Shown piece by piece: positions 39,577-48,250 of a stretch of 64,000 nucleotides of DNA. Position numbers and translations under genes: made by a program. The notes under the pieces were generated by a model. It had not been told where the DNA came from. It ran no database searches and worked only from the letters and a program-made list of their open reading frames with translations. How positions within the stretch are numbered: position 1 is the first letter of the stretch; every line of letters starts with the position of its first letter. Source of the stretch: Borrelia coriaceae (GTDB lineage: Bacteria; Spirochaetota; Spirochaetia; Borreliales; Borreliaceae); NCBI RefSeq assembly GCF_023035295.1, contig NZ_CP075076.1:1-64000 (forward strand), read 5' to 3'.

Positions 39577-40419
39577 ATGTACATGAATAACGATTTCAAC
39601 ATTAAAATAAATCAAGAAGAGCTTAATAGGCTTACCAAAATTATTTATAATAATTTTGGTATTAACCTTAACGAGAAAAAAAAATTGTTAATTGAAAGTC
39701 GATTATCATCAATAATCAAAGCAAAAAATATGACCAATTTTACAGAATATATTAATTACTTAGAAACCCAAAAAAATCAAATATGTTTAATAGAATTAGT
39801 GGATAAAATATCAACAAATCACACTTATTTTTTTAGAGAACCCAACCATTTTGAATTCCTTGAAAATAAATTTTTACCCAAAAGATTTAAACAAATGGCA
39901 GAGTCAGAAGAAGAAATGAGAATATGGTCAGCAGGATGCTCAAGTGGAGAAGAACCATATACAATTGCAATGATATTAAACGAATACATAAATAACAACA
40001 AAATTAACTGCACAATAAAGATCCTAGCAACAGATATTTCAATTACTGTTCTTCATGAAGCCAAAAAAGGAATTTATTCTGAAGATCGGGTCAAGACACT
40101 TCCAAATCATCTCAAAACCAAATATTTAAATAAACTTACAAATGACAAATTTGAAGTGAAAGACATACTTAAAGCAATGATTCAATTTAAAAAATTGAAT
40201 CTAATGAATGAATTTTTTCCATTCAAGAAAAAATTCGATCTAATTTTCTGTAGAAACGTAATGATTTATTTTGATGAACAAACTAGAAATAGACTCACTG
40301 AAAAATTTCATCAACACTTAAAAGATTACTCTTATTTGCTCATTGGTCATTCAGAAACAATTAGAGATAATCAGAATCTAGAGTACATAATGCCAGCAGT
40401 ATACCAAAAGATTAACTGA
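39577..40419 (+). CDS. cheR: Chemotaxis protein methyltransferase CheR
   Basis: SAM-dependent glutamate methyltransferase acting on chemoreceptors. The N-terminal helical domain has the NFGINLNEKKKLLIESRLS start and NHTYFFREPNHFEFL. The SAM site is IWSAGCSSGEEPYTIAMIL with ILATDISITVLHEA. The C-terminal blocks are FDLIFCRNVMIYFDEQTR and YLLIGHSETI. Length 280 aa is typical. A TATAAT at 39556-39561 lies 15 nt upstream of the ATG. Borrelia carries two cheR genes; this position corresponds to the first (BB_0040). Confidence 0.95.
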   Translation: MYMNNDFNIKINQEELNRLTKIIYNNFGINLNEKKKLLIESRLSSIIKAKNMTNFTEYINYLETQKNQICLIELVDKISTNHTYFFREPNHFEFLENKFLPKRFKQMAESEEEMRIWSAGCSSGEEPYTIAMILNEYINNNKINCTIKILATDISITVLHEAKKGIYSEDRVKTLPNHLKTKYLNKLTNDKFEVKDILKAMIQFKKLNLMNEFFPFKKKFDLIFCRNVMIYFDEQTRNRLTEKFHQHLKDYSYLLIGHSETIRDNQNLEYIMPAVYQKIN

Positions 40420-40470
40420 ATGAATACACTCATAATTGTCTATGCATAACTTAAATGCATACATACTTCT

Positions 40471-41142
40471 CTAGGTCAGATTCACTTTTTCCCCTACTTT
40501 AACAAAATAAAGTAACTCACCTATCGTTGCAACATGATCTCCTACTCTTTCTAAAAAACTATTTAAAAATAATATATTTAAAAGATAATCCAAATTCTCT
40601 GGATTACTTTTCATAGCATCAATCACAACAGTTTTTTGTCTTGAAAACAATTTATCTATAATGTTATCGTACTTTACTATCTTAAGTATTTTTACAAAAT
40701 CTCCATCAAAATAAGCATCAAAAATATTTGCAAGCATATCTTTTGCTGTGTCTGCCATTTCTCTTAAAGGCTTCTGATAAATGTCAACTGAAGAAAAATC
40801 ACCCACATTAGATTCTAAAAGAAGTACGACCTTCACAATTTTAGTAGAATGATCAGCAATACGCTCAAGAGAACTAATTATTTTAATAATTGCCAAAATC
40901 TCCCTAAGTTCAGTAGCAACAGGATGTTCAGTAGCAATTATTCGCCCACACAAATCCTCAATATCATACTGATAATCGTCTATCATTTTTTCATCTTCAT
41001 TAATAATCTTTTTAGCCAAATTTTTGTCTCTAGACTCCAAAGCTATTAACGAATTTTCTATTATTTTAAGAACACACTCCTTCATATCCCAAAGGTAATC
41101 TTTAATCACTTCAAGTTGTTTAGTAAGTCTACGCCTAATCAT
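40471..41142 (-). CDS. phoU: PhoU-domain protein
   Basis: Two tandem three-helix PhoU repeats are visible, each with the ...ERIADHSTKI / ...ERVGDHVATI metal-binding signature and acidic partner helices (KIINEDEKMIDDYQYDIE and an IVKYDNIIDKLF equivalent). Length 223 aa is normal. PhoU normally restrains phosphate transport and signalling. No pst genes adjoin it here, so its partner may be elsewhere. It lies 11 bp downstream of an envelope-protein gene in the smc cluster. Confidence 0.9.
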   Translation of the reverse strand: MIRRRLTKQLEVIKDYLWDMKECVLKIIENSLIALESRDKNLAKKIINEDEKMIDDYQYDIEDLCGRIIATEHPVATELREILAIIKIISSLERIADHSTKIVKVVLLLESNVGDFSSVDIYQKPLREMADTAKDMLANIFDAYFDGDFVKILKIVKYDNIIDKLFSRQKTVVIDAMKSNPENLDYLLNILFLNSFLERVGDHVATIGELLYFVKVGEKVNLT

Positions 41143-41153
41143 ACCAAATTCTC

Positions 41154-42182
41154 CTAAAAAAACCGTTTTAAAAATAAATACCTCAATTTAGAAAGTTCAT
41201 AATAACTACTAAAAGGATAATTATCAATAACGATCTTATAGTAACTAAGAGACTTTATAAAATCCTTATATTTACTCTCAGTCTCATATAATTTGCCTAA
41301 CAAATAGTTATACCTATCTGGAAATTTTGAATTTACATACTTTGGATAGTATAACAAACTTAAATTCAAAAAAAACTCATACTCGCCATTAACCAATAAA
41401 AATTCCAGAATATCAAGATAAACATCCTCACCAAAATCAATATTATTTCCTATTAAAAACCTAACATCTCTTAATACATTTTCTACTTTATTTAACTTAA
41501 TTCCAAGATCAATCAAATTTAAAAAAATCTTATTAAAGTATACATCCCTCAAACTCAAATAATTTAAATAAGAATTTAAATAATCTCCACTCTTATAATA
41601 AAGCTCGGCTTTTAATAGAGTATATTCATTATCACCAAAATCATATCTATTAAGTAATGCAATTGCCCCCTTATAGTCATTAATATAGGACAAATTCAAA
41701 GCTCTCCTCATAACATCTCTCAAGCTTAAATTACTATAACTCTTATTACTTAGCTCAAAGTCTTTATCTAAATCTAAATTATCCTTTAGTTTCATTTCAC
41801 CTAAATTGGAAGACTTATCCTCCTCAGCAATTTTCAAAATCACATTTTTAGTAAATTCCCTAGAATCCTTTACATTTTGATATTTAAAAGTTAACATAAT
41901 AATCCCAACATTCTTTGAAGTTTGAAAAGTAAACATAGCTCCATCCTGATAAGATTCTGCTAAAAGCCTGATAAAAGAATCATTTTTAACATTCTTAATA
42001 TAAATCCAAGCTTCATCCTTAAAAAAAAAATTAAACTTTGAATTAGTATTTACCAAAAATTCCTGCTTTTCACTACTGAAACTAAGTTCATAAGTACTGT
42101 ATTGATTTTCTAAAGCAAAAAAAGATATTACATTAATAATAAAAAATAAAAAATTACAATAAATAAAACATCTTTTACTCAC
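41154..42182 (-). CDS. Exported protein with TPR-like helical repeats (342 aa)
   Basis: The start is a GTG at 42182 overlapping the upstream stop (GTGA). A hydrophobic signal (FIYCNFLFFIINVISFFA) precedes an N-terminal beta-rich domain (about residues 25-125). Helical pairs rich in Leu/Tyr/Asn then follow, read as degenerate TPRs (LRDVMRRALNLSYINDYKGAIALLNRYD, LLKAELYYKSGDYLNSYLNYL). The location is likely periplasmic. I recognise no specific function. It is co-transcribed with smc, a small membrane protein and phoU. Confidence 0.65.
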   Translation of the reverse strand: MSKRCFIYCNFLFFIINVISFFALENQYSTYELSFSSEKQEFLVNTNSKFNFFFKDEAWIYIKNVKNDSFIRLLAESYQDGAMFTFQTSKNVGIIMLTFKYQNVKDSREFTKNVILKIAEEDKSSNLGEMKLKDNLDLDKDFELSNKSYSNLSLRDVMRRALNLSYINDYKGAIALLNRYDFGDNEYTLLKAELYYKSGDYLNSYLNYLSLRDVYFNKIFLNLIDLGIKLNKVENVLRDVRFLIGNNIDFGEDVYLDILEFLLVNGEYEFFLNLSLLYYPKYVNSKFPDRYNYLLGKLYETESKYKDFIKSLSYYKIVIDNYPFSSYYELSKLRYLFLKRFF

Positions 42183-42565
42183 TTATAATTTTCCAAAATT
42201 TTATCAACTAATGATTCATTTTCCTTTTCTAAATCAATATTAAACAAATTATCTGATTTCACCCAAAGACTCTTAAGAAGCTCTTCACTAATTGACTGAT
42301 GACGCACTACACTATCCCCCAATTTACTATCAGGAAGATCAGGCTTGGGAAAGAAAAAATCATCCATATTAAGGTTAGAATTTAAATCAAAATAAAAATC
42401 CTCTACATTAAGTGATTTTAACCTTTGATTTAAATGTTCTGTTGTAGAATGATAGCTCTTATCAATCATTCTATATGAATAAAAATAAGTAAGAAAGGAA
42501 ACAATAATCGATAAAAAGATCAAAATTAAAAAATATTTTTGAAAACGAAATTTTCTCTCTCTCAT
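42179..42565 (-). CDS. Small single-pass membrane protein (128 aa)
   Basis: The start is the ATG at 42565, because AAGGA lies 7 nt upstream; the earlier ATG at 42580 has no Shine-Dalgarno. A basic N-terminus (MRERKFRFQKY) and one transmembrane helix (about residues 13-30) lead to a polar, Asp/Leu/Ser-rich extracytoplasmic region. There is no recognised domain. It overlaps the next gene by 4 nt. Confidence 0.65.
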   Translation of the reverse strand: MRERKFRFQKYFLILIFLSIIVSFLTYFYSYRMIDKSYHSTTEHLNQRLKSLNVEDFYFDLNSNLNMDDFFFPKPDLPDSKLGDSVVRHQSISEELLKSLWVKSDNLFNIDLEKENESLVDKILENYK

Positions 42566-42592
42566 AATAAATTCCTTCATATACTTAACAAA

Positions 42593-45046
42593 TTATATAT
42601 TAAATATTACACTTTCTCCATTATCACTAGTGACACCTATTAAATTTTTACTCCCTTGAGCGACATACATATTATGAGTTATGATCAATAATTGAACTCT
42701 CTGACCAAGTTCCTTTAAAAGGATTGACAATTTATTACTATTTTCAAAGTCAAGAGAAGCATCTATTTCATCAAGCACACAAAATGAAGCAGGAGAATAA
42801 TAGTACAAAGCAAACAAAAATGCTATGCTAATCAAAGAATGTTCTCCTCCTGAAAGCATTTTATTCCCCTTAGCTAACTTATCCTTAAAATCTATTTTGA
42901 TTTCTACTTCACCTAAGGTCTTATCATAAAAAAGACTCCCATTGCCTTTAAACATGCGCTTAAAAAAATAAATAAAATGATTATTAATCTCACTAAAAGC
43001 ATCATTAAATCTTTTATCAATCTCCCTTTTTATTTTTTTCCTTAGCTTATTTAAGGACTCCTTAGTCAAATTTAAATCATCTATTTGAAGATCTATTCTC
43101 TCAACTTTTTCTTTTATCTCATTATACTCTCTCTCAACATTAAAAAAAATATAATTATTATATTCAATCATATTAATTTCTTTTTGTAAAGCATCTATTT
43201 TTGTCATATCTTCTGTCAATTCAAATTTTCCTAAATTCTTATTAACAAGATTAAAATTTTTTATCTCGTACTCAATATCTAAATTAGCATTAAACAAAAC
43301 ATCATATTCTGCTTGTTTTTTCATATATTCATAATAAGATGAATTCCTAAAAGCATCTAGCAAATTTAAAGAATTAATCTCATTACTAGCAACTAATTCA
43401 CTATTCTTAGCTTCACTTAAGAATTTATCCAAGTTAATATTAATATCACTTCTCTCCAAACTTAGTTCATCTAACTTTAAGTTCAAATTATCAAGTCTTT
43501 CTTTAAGATCATCCCTAGTGTCAAATAAAAATCTTAAATTACTATTTATTAACTTAATTTCATCTTCATTCTTAAGTCTAGAAAGTTCTGTATATTCAAT
43601 CTCCCCCAAGATTTCATTTAATTTAACAGTTTTATCTGATACCAAACTTTCAATAGTAGTGATTTCCTTTGCAAGACTAGCCTTAGAATTATTCTTTGCA
43701 CGCAAAAATTTCTTTAAATCAATATTTTGCTCAAATATAGGTTCGATTTTTTCCTTTAATACATTTAAAAGCTTATCTTCCTTGACTATATATTTAAGTA
43801 AATTTTCTCTAATCTCTTTAATATACTTTATGCTTAAGGTATCCTCAAAAAACTTCAAAGAATTCAAAATATTTTTCTTTAGCAATTCAAATTCGTCTAA
43901 GTTACTCTCCTTAGAAATTGATAAGACTAAATCAATCACTTCAAATAAACTCCTAGTATACCTATTTATCTCATCAGTAACACTAAAAAAATCTTGTTTC
44001 TTAGCTTTAAGAGAATTATTTAAATTCATTAACTCTTCATTTATACCTACCTTTACTAATTCAATTTGTGCTTTATTGCCTATAAGAATGTTTGCCAAGT
44101 TTAATTTCCCTTTTCTCTCATGCTCTAATTTTTGAATCCTGATCTCTATTTCAAGCAATTTAGATTTTAAAGTTTCAATTTCTTTTTTAATCACATCAAT
44201 ATTCTTAATAACATTTTTTTCTCTAAAAGAATAAAATTCTAACTTTTCCTTAACACTTTCAATAGAAAAGCTATTTAAAGATAAAATCTTATCTATATCT
44301 TTAATATCCAATTTATTCTTAAGTTCATTCAACTCAAATTTAATATTAAAGAGCCTTTTTAATATTAAATTTTTCTTCAATATCTCTAAATCTGTCTTTA
44401 ATTTCTGATACTTACCCTTAAGTAAAAAATCATTTTTAATTTTTTCATATTTCTCATTTAACTCGTTTCTCAAAATCCAAAGAGAATTCAAATTGTCTTT
44501 GGATTTTTCCAATCTCTTATATGATTGTTCTTCTTCAACCCTAAGCATATCTATTCCGCTTGCCTCTTCTATTAAAGACTTCAAATTAATATTTCCACTT
44601 GAAGAAATTTTTTCAATTTTACCTTGATTAATAAACATATAAGGTGAATTCTTCAACCTTAACTTATTGATAAGACTAGTATAACTTCTAAGATTTAAAG
44701 TATCATTATTCAAAAAATACTCACTCGTACCATCTTTATAAAGCCTTCTTCTAATACGAAATTTATCTCTAAAATCATTAACAGATAAATCCTCATTATT
44801 AAAAAAAAGTGTCACTTCAGCAAAATTGGATTCTCCTGTCTTTGCTGCAGAAATCAAATCTGTTATATGTTTAACTCTTAAAATACTTAAATTATCTTCC
44901 CCTATACAAAAACGAATTGCATCTAACAAATTACTTTTTCCGCAACCATTAGGACCAACAATAAAATTTAAACTACCATTTAATTTCAGTTCCTGCATTT
45001 TAACAAACGATTTAAAACCTAAAAGTCCTATTTTTTCTAAAAACAA
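42593..45046 (-). CDS. smc: Short SMC-type ATPase (817 aa)
   Basis: The start is a TTG at 45046 giving MFLEKIGLLGFKSF, the usual SMC beginning, with GGGAG just upstream. The Walker A is GPNGCGKSN (31-39), the Q-loop region is YMFINQGKIEKI, the ABC signature is MLSGGEHSL and the Walker B is FCVLDEIDASLD. Long coiled-coil segments join the halves. Bacterial SMCs are about 1150-1200 aa. This one is about 350 aa shorter, and the typical glycine-rich hinge motif is not visible between residues about 400 and 550. It should act in chromosome organisation. The altered hinge may affect dimerisation or DNA entry. It has been called P115-like in Borrelia. Confidence 0.9.
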   Translation of the reverse strand: MFLEKIGLLGFKSFVKMQELKLNGSLNFIVGPNGCGKSNLLDAIRFCIGEDNLSILRVKHITDLISAAKTGESNFAEVTLFFNNEDLSVNDFRDKFRIRRRLYKDGTSEYFLNNDTLNLRSYTSLINKLRLKNSPYMFINQGKIEKISSSGNINLKSLIEEASGIDMLRVEEEQSYKRLEKSKDNLNSLWILRNELNEKYEKIKNDFLLKGKYQKLKTDLEILKKNLILKRLFNIKFELNELKNKLDIKDIDKILSLNSFSIESVKEKLEFYSFREKNVIKNIDVIKKEIETLKSKLLEIEIRIQKLEHERKGKLNLANILIGNKAQIELVKVGINEELMNLNNSLKAKKQDFFSVTDEINRYTRSLFEVIDLVLSISKESNLDEFELLKKNILNSLKFFEDTLSIKYIKEIRENLLKYIVKEDKLLNVLKEKIEPIFEQNIDLKKFLRAKNNSKASLAKEITTIESLVSDKTVKLNEILGEIEYTELSRLKNEDEIKLINSNLRFLFDTRDDLKERLDNLNLKLDELSLERSDININLDKFLSEAKNSELVASNEINSLNLLDAFRNSSYYEYMKKQAEYDVLFNANLDIEYEIKNFNLVNKNLGKFELTEDMTKIDALQKEINMIEYNNYIFFNVEREYNEIKEKVERIDLQIDDLNLTKESLNKLRKKIKREIDKRFNDAFSEINNHFIYFFKRMFKGNGSLFYDKTLGEVEIKIDFKDKLAKGNKMLSGGEHSLISIAFLFALYYYSPASFCVLDEIDASLDFENSNKLSILLKELGQRVQLLIITHNMYVAQGSKNLIGVTSDNGESVIFNI

Positions 45047-45101
45047 AGCTACTCCCAATTAAATTATCAATAAGATTAACTTACTAAGGATAATTTTATA
45101 T

Positions 45102-45107
45102 TATAAT
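45102..45107 (+). promoter_or_regulatory. -10 box 8 nt before the rnhB start
   Basis: TATAAT at 45102-45107 is followed after 8 nt by the rnhB ATG (45116). AAGGA at 45086-45090 would lie upstream of the transcript start and cannot act as Shine-Dalgarno for this promoter. Leaderless transcription is possible. Confidence 0.4.
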
Positions 45108-45115
45108 AAATAGTA

Positions 45116-45661
45116 ATGATTTGTGGAATTGATGAAGTCGGACGGGGTTGTATCTTTGGACCTGTTTTAAGTGCTGCTGTTATTTTTAAAGGAAGCCCCA
45201 ATTTCTTAAATGCTCTAGATGATTCAAAAAAACTTAACAAAACAAAAAGAGAATACCTATCATCATTAATACTGGAAAACTCATATTACGCATTTGCAGA
45301 AGTATCACATAAAATCATTGATGAGATTAATATCCATTATGCTTCACTTCTTGCAATGCAAACTGCATATGAAAAACTCAATATCTACTGTGATTTGGTA
45401 CTTATAGACGGGAAATTTATTCCAAAGATCAAAGCTAAGAAAGTCCAAGCAATAATTAAAGGAGATTCTACAATCAATGAGATAAAAGCCGCATCAATCA
45501 TTGCCAAAGTACAAAGAGACAAACTAATGGATGAATACGATAAAGTTTATCCTTTATATGAACTTAAAAAAAACAAAGGATATCCCACAAAGGAACATAA
45601 GAATGCAATTAAAAAATATGGTATTTCAAGTTTTCACAGAAAAAGTTTTAAACTTATTTAA
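45116..45661 (+). CDS. rnhB: Ribonuclease HII
   Basis: Removes RNA from RNA-DNA hybrids and misincorporated ribonucleotides. The N-terminal ICGIDEVGRGCIFGPVLSAAVIF supplies the first catalytic Asp-Glu. The second acidic residue is in CDLVLIDGKF, and the third in the KAASIIAKVQRDKLMDEYD block. The tail includes GYPTKEHKNAI. Length 181 aa is typical. The gene stands alone between divergent smc and convergent bpuR. Confidence 0.95.
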   Translation: MICGIDEVGRGCIFGPVLSAAVIFKGSPNFLNALDDSKKLNKTKREYLSSLILENSYYAFAEVSHKIIDEINIHYASLLAMQTAYEKLNIYCDLVLIDGKFIPKIKAKKVQAIIKGDSTINEIKAASIIAKVQRDKLMDEYDKVYPLYELKKNKGYPTKEHKNAIKKYGISSFHRKSFKLI

Positions 45662-45669
45662 ATAAAAAT

Positions 45670-46035
45670 TTAATTATGCTCATCTCTAAACTTATCTGAC
45701 AAACGATAATTTTTCTCCAAACCAAGATTATCGTTCCTACTCCTTTCTCTATGGCGGTCAAAATCATTATTATGATATTCTCCTCTGGCAACCGGATTCT
45801 CAGAAACCTTTTTCTTAATTACAGAAATCGCTCTTAATAAATTTGACTCAAATTCCTCAATATTCTCCTCATAAACAAAAACTGAATGTCTCTCAAAGTC
45901 TCCATTAAGATTTTTTTTACTCTCTACAATATTCAAAAAATAATCGCCTTTTCTATTCTCTTTAACATTAAAAAAATAAGTTCTATCAGAATTTGTAAAT
46001 AACTTATCAGAATATACTTCCCCTCTCTCGCCCAT
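45670..46035 (-). CDS. bpuR: PUR-domain nucleic-acid-binding regulator
   Basis: Matches in position and sequence the Borrelia PUR-domain protein (BpuR, BB_0047), which binds DNA and RNA and modulates expression of several surface proteins. The single PUR repeat is visible: [36 protein letters not shown], then the [21 protein letters not shown] strand-helix. A polar, Arg/Asn/Asp-rich tail is added. The start is the ATG at 46035 with GGAGG 5 nt upstream; an earlier GTG (46047) overlaps that Shine-Dalgarno. Length is 121 aa. It converges with rnhB. Confidence 0.9.
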   Translation of the reverse strand: MGERGEVYSDKLFTNSDRTYFFNVKENRKGDYFLNIVESKKNLNGDFERHSVFVYEENIEEFESNLLRAISVIKKKVSENPVARGEYHNNDFDRHRERSRNDNLGLEKNYRLSDKFRDEHN

Positions 46036-46145
46036 CAAGTCCTCCACACAAAAAGTCTTTATACTAGTGTCAGCTTAAACAAAAGTTAACATAATTTTAC
46101 TTACTAAATAAAAAAAATGCTAGTCAAAATTAACAATAAAATCAA

Positions 46146-46174
46146 TTGACATAAAATACATTTTTTTATAGAAT
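46146..46174 (+). promoter_or_regulatory. Consensus promoter of tRNA-Gly
   Basis: TTGACA (46146-46151), a 17-bp spacer and TAGAAT (46169-46174) lie 16 nt upstream of the tRNA 5' end. The -35 is a perfect consensus. Confidence 0.75.
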
Positions 46175-46190
46175 CAACTCTGTTCTTTAT

Positions 46191-46263
46191 GCGTCCTTCG
46201 TATAATGGTTCATTACCTTAGCCTTCCAAGCTAATGATGTCGGTTCGATTCCGGTAGGACGCT
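46191..46263 (+). tRNA. tRNA-Gly (anticodon TCC)
   Basis: The 73-nt cloverleaf has a 7-bp acceptor stem (GCGTCCT with AGGACGC), T-loop GGTTCGATTCC and anticodon loop CTTCCAA, giving anticodon TCC at 46225-46227 (reads GGA/GGN). Discriminator base T at 46263 is the normal identity base of bacterial tRNA-Gly. CCA is not encoded. Confidence 0.96.
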
Positions 46264-46308
46264 TTTCAAATAATGCTTCAAACGATATATGTTAAGATAA
46301 AACAAAAT

Positions 46309-46675
46309 TGGAGATGGCGGGAATTGAACCCGCGTCCTAAAAATAATATCATAAATATCTACAAGCTTAGCTAGTATTTTATTTAAGTAATAAGGCTTGG
46401 AAAAACTAGCAAACCACCAAATTACTCTCAAGTTTAAAAGTCCCTAAAAATTAACTTGAAACATTTTTAAGCAAGCTTTGACGTCTTAAAAGAGTATAAG
46501 CTGAACCTCAAAGCAAAATCCAACAAAACTCCCTGCTAATTTAAGCAGCAACAGGCTTTACAAAATTTGATCTTGTAAAGTTATTATTTCTTGCGTTTAT
46601 TAAAGAAGTTTTAAGAGATTCACTCTGCTTGCAATTTATGCTATTAAAGTTTTTAGTCAAATCCAAAACATCCCC
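46309..46675 (-). ncRNA. ssrA: Transfer-messenger RNA (tmRNA, SsrA)
   Basis: The 5' end GGGGATG (46675-46669) pairs with the 3' CATCTCC (46316-46310) to make a 7-bp acceptor stem, with discriminator A at 46309 and a T-arm GCGGGTTCAATTCCCGC. The tag reading frame runs from resume codon GCA (46594-46592) to TAA (46543-46541) and encodes ARNNNFTRSNFVKPVAA. Length is 367 nt. A TATAAT lies 5 nt upstream. It converges with tRNA-Gly. Its protein partner smpB is at 30773. Confidence 0.95.
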
Positions 46676-46680
46676 TTTTA

Positions 46681-46686
46681 ATTATA
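46681..46686 (-). promoter_or_regulatory. -10 box of tmRNA
   Basis: TATAAT on the minus strand ends at 46681, five bases before the tmRNA 5' G at 46675. A -35 is not clear. Confidence 0.6.
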
Positions 46687-46828
46687 CTTTCAAGCAAAAG
46701 TATAGCATAAAGCAATCACAAAGACAAAATCATCTAATTTGCAAAACAAAATCTAAAATCTTATAATAGTTCTAATATATTTAATATATTAACAAAAAAT
46801 AAAATAATAAATAATGTGAGGGATATCT

Positions 46829-47515
46829 TTGAATAACGAAATTCTATGGTTCATTATGTTAATCTGTAATTATTCCATTTTAATTATCATATACAAGCTT
46901 TTTGGACAAAAAGGATTATTTGCATGGGTAACATCATCTGTAATTATTGCAAATATTCAAGTTTTAAAACAAATCACAATATTTGGTTTTAACGCCACAC
47001 TTGGCAATATTATTTATGCATCATCCTATGTTGCAACAGATATTTTATCAGAATTTTATGGTCGACAAACTTCAAAGAAAGCAGTCTATATTGGATTTAT
47101 AAGCTTCATATCTTTTGCATTCATTACAAATATTCAACTTTACTTTTCAACAAATAGTTCTGATATATATTTAAAAAGCTTAGAAAGCATTTTTTCTTCA
47201 ATTCCAATTTTATTAGTTGCATCAATTATCGCATACATAATATCTCAACTAAATGACATATACTTATATCAATTTATTAAAGATAAATTCCCAAAATTTT
47301 TATTTATAAGAAGCAACGGCTCAACATTAGTAAGCGAACTAATAGATACAATAATCTTTGTAAGCATTGCAACATATTTCGACATATTTCCCAAAGAAGC
47401 TTATTTGGATATAGTAATTTCTACATATTTTATTAAAGGATTTGCTGGTATTCTAGGAACCCCATTTATTTACATTGCAAAACGTGTATATCAAAACAAA
47501 AAAAATTCAATATAA
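46829..47515 (+). CDS. yhhQ: Queuosine precursor transporter, YhhQ family
   Basis: Six or so membrane segments carry the COG1738/VUT motifs: LFGQKGLFAWVTSSVIIANIQVLKQI, GNIIYASSYVATDILSEFYGRQTSKKAVYIG, and near the C-terminus FIRSNGSTLVSELIDTIIFV. YhhQ-type proteins import the queuine precursor preQ0/preQ1. A queA gene is also in this window. The start is a TTG at 46829 with GAGGGA about 8 nt upstream. Length is 228 aa. A related but diverged gene follows 51 bp downstream. Confidence 0.88.
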   Translation: MNNEILWFIMLICNYSILIIIYKLFGQKGLFAWVTSSVIIANIQVLKQITIFGFNATLGNIIYASSYVATDILSEFYGRQTSKKAVYIGFISFISFAFITNIQLYFSTNSSDIYLKSLESIFSSIPILLVASIIAYIISQLNDIYLYQFIKDKFPKFLFIRSNGSTLVSELIDTIIFVSIATYFDIFPKEAYLDIVISTYFIKGFAGILGTPFIYIAKRVYQNKKNSI

Positions 47516-47550
47516 TAGCAACGTCCATTTAACTATTGCCTATCAATTTA

Positions 47551-47559
47551 TGTTATAAT
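47551..47559 (+). promoter_or_regulatory. Extended -10 promoter before the second YhhQ-like gene
   Basis: TGTTATAAT at 47551-47559, with its TATAAT at 47554-47559, ends 7 nt before the ATG at 47567. No Shine-Dalgarno lies in between. It resembles the element before ruvA. Confidence 0.55.
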
Positions 47560-47566
47560 TAGCAAC

Positions 47567-48250
47567 ATGATGGACATAATTTTATGGATAACTTTAATAA
47601 TATTTGTATACCTACAATTAACATTGCTATACTATATATTCGGAAAATCAGGTCTCTTTTGTTTTAATATCATGATGACAATTTTTTCAAATCTTATTAT
47701 ATTAAAAAAAGTATTTATATTTGAACATCAAATGAGTCTATCAGGAATAACATTTTTATCAATTCTCTGCTCATTAAATCTAATTACAGAAAAATATAAT
47801 GATAAATCAGCAATAAAATCCACAACATTAAACATGATCATACATATAACTTTTGTAATAATGATTCATTTCACGTTATATTTTCAACAAAATGAATTTG
47901 ACATTTCTAACATACATTTAAAAGTATTATTTGACAATGCTTTTTATACTTCAATAATTTTCACTGGAACATATATTATATATCTATGTAATTGTATTAA
48001 CATAAAAGTATATTCCACACTAGGCAAAAAAAATATAAGCAATAAACTGATAAATCATAATTTATCAAGGCTGTGTTCCTCATGTATAGCTTATATGTTA
48101 GCTAATATCTCAATGCATACGATAGCACAGTTATATCCTGGTAATAACATAAACATGGTAGAAAGCTCATGGATCTTTACCATAGCAATTATGATAATTG
48201 ATACTTTTATCTATTATTTCCTAAATATTTTAAAAGTTAGAGAAGCTTAA
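47567..48250 (+). CDS. Diverged YhhQ-like membrane protein (227 aa)
   Basis: Tandem paralogue of the preceding gene. It has the same length, the same six-segment profile and the same opening (IFGKSGLFCFNIMMTIFSNLIILKKVF against LFGQKGLFAWVTSSVIIANIQVLKQI). The motif DILSEFYGRQTSKKA of the first copy has become NLITEKYNDKSAIKS, and the C-terminal RSNGSTLVSELIDT is replaced by LINHNLSRLCSSCIA, so the conserved charged and polar residues are largely gone. It may transport something else, partner the first copy, or be losing function. It has its own promoter and overlaps convergent trmH by 14 nt. Confidence 0.72.
   Translation: MMDIILWITLIIFVYLQLTLLYYIFGKSGLFCFNIMMTIFSNLIILKKVFIFEHQMSLSGITFLSILCSLNLITEKYNDKSAIKSTTLNMIIHITFVIMIHFTLYFQQNEFDISNIHLKVLFDNAFYTSIIFTGTYIIYLCNCINIKVYSTLGKKNISNKLINHNLSRLCSSCIAYMLANISMHTIAQLYPGNNINMVESSWIFTIAIMIIDTFIYYFLNILKVREA

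Noticed and set aside
43518-44135. 205-codon plus-strand frame inside smc
   Set aside because: Antisense to coiled-coil coding sequence (Leu/Lys/Glu-rich gives open Ser/Phe-rich mirrors); no start signal.
46231-46431. 66-codon minus-strand frame
   Set aside because: It overlaps tRNA-Gly and the 3' end of tmRNA, so the sequence is explained by RNA genes.
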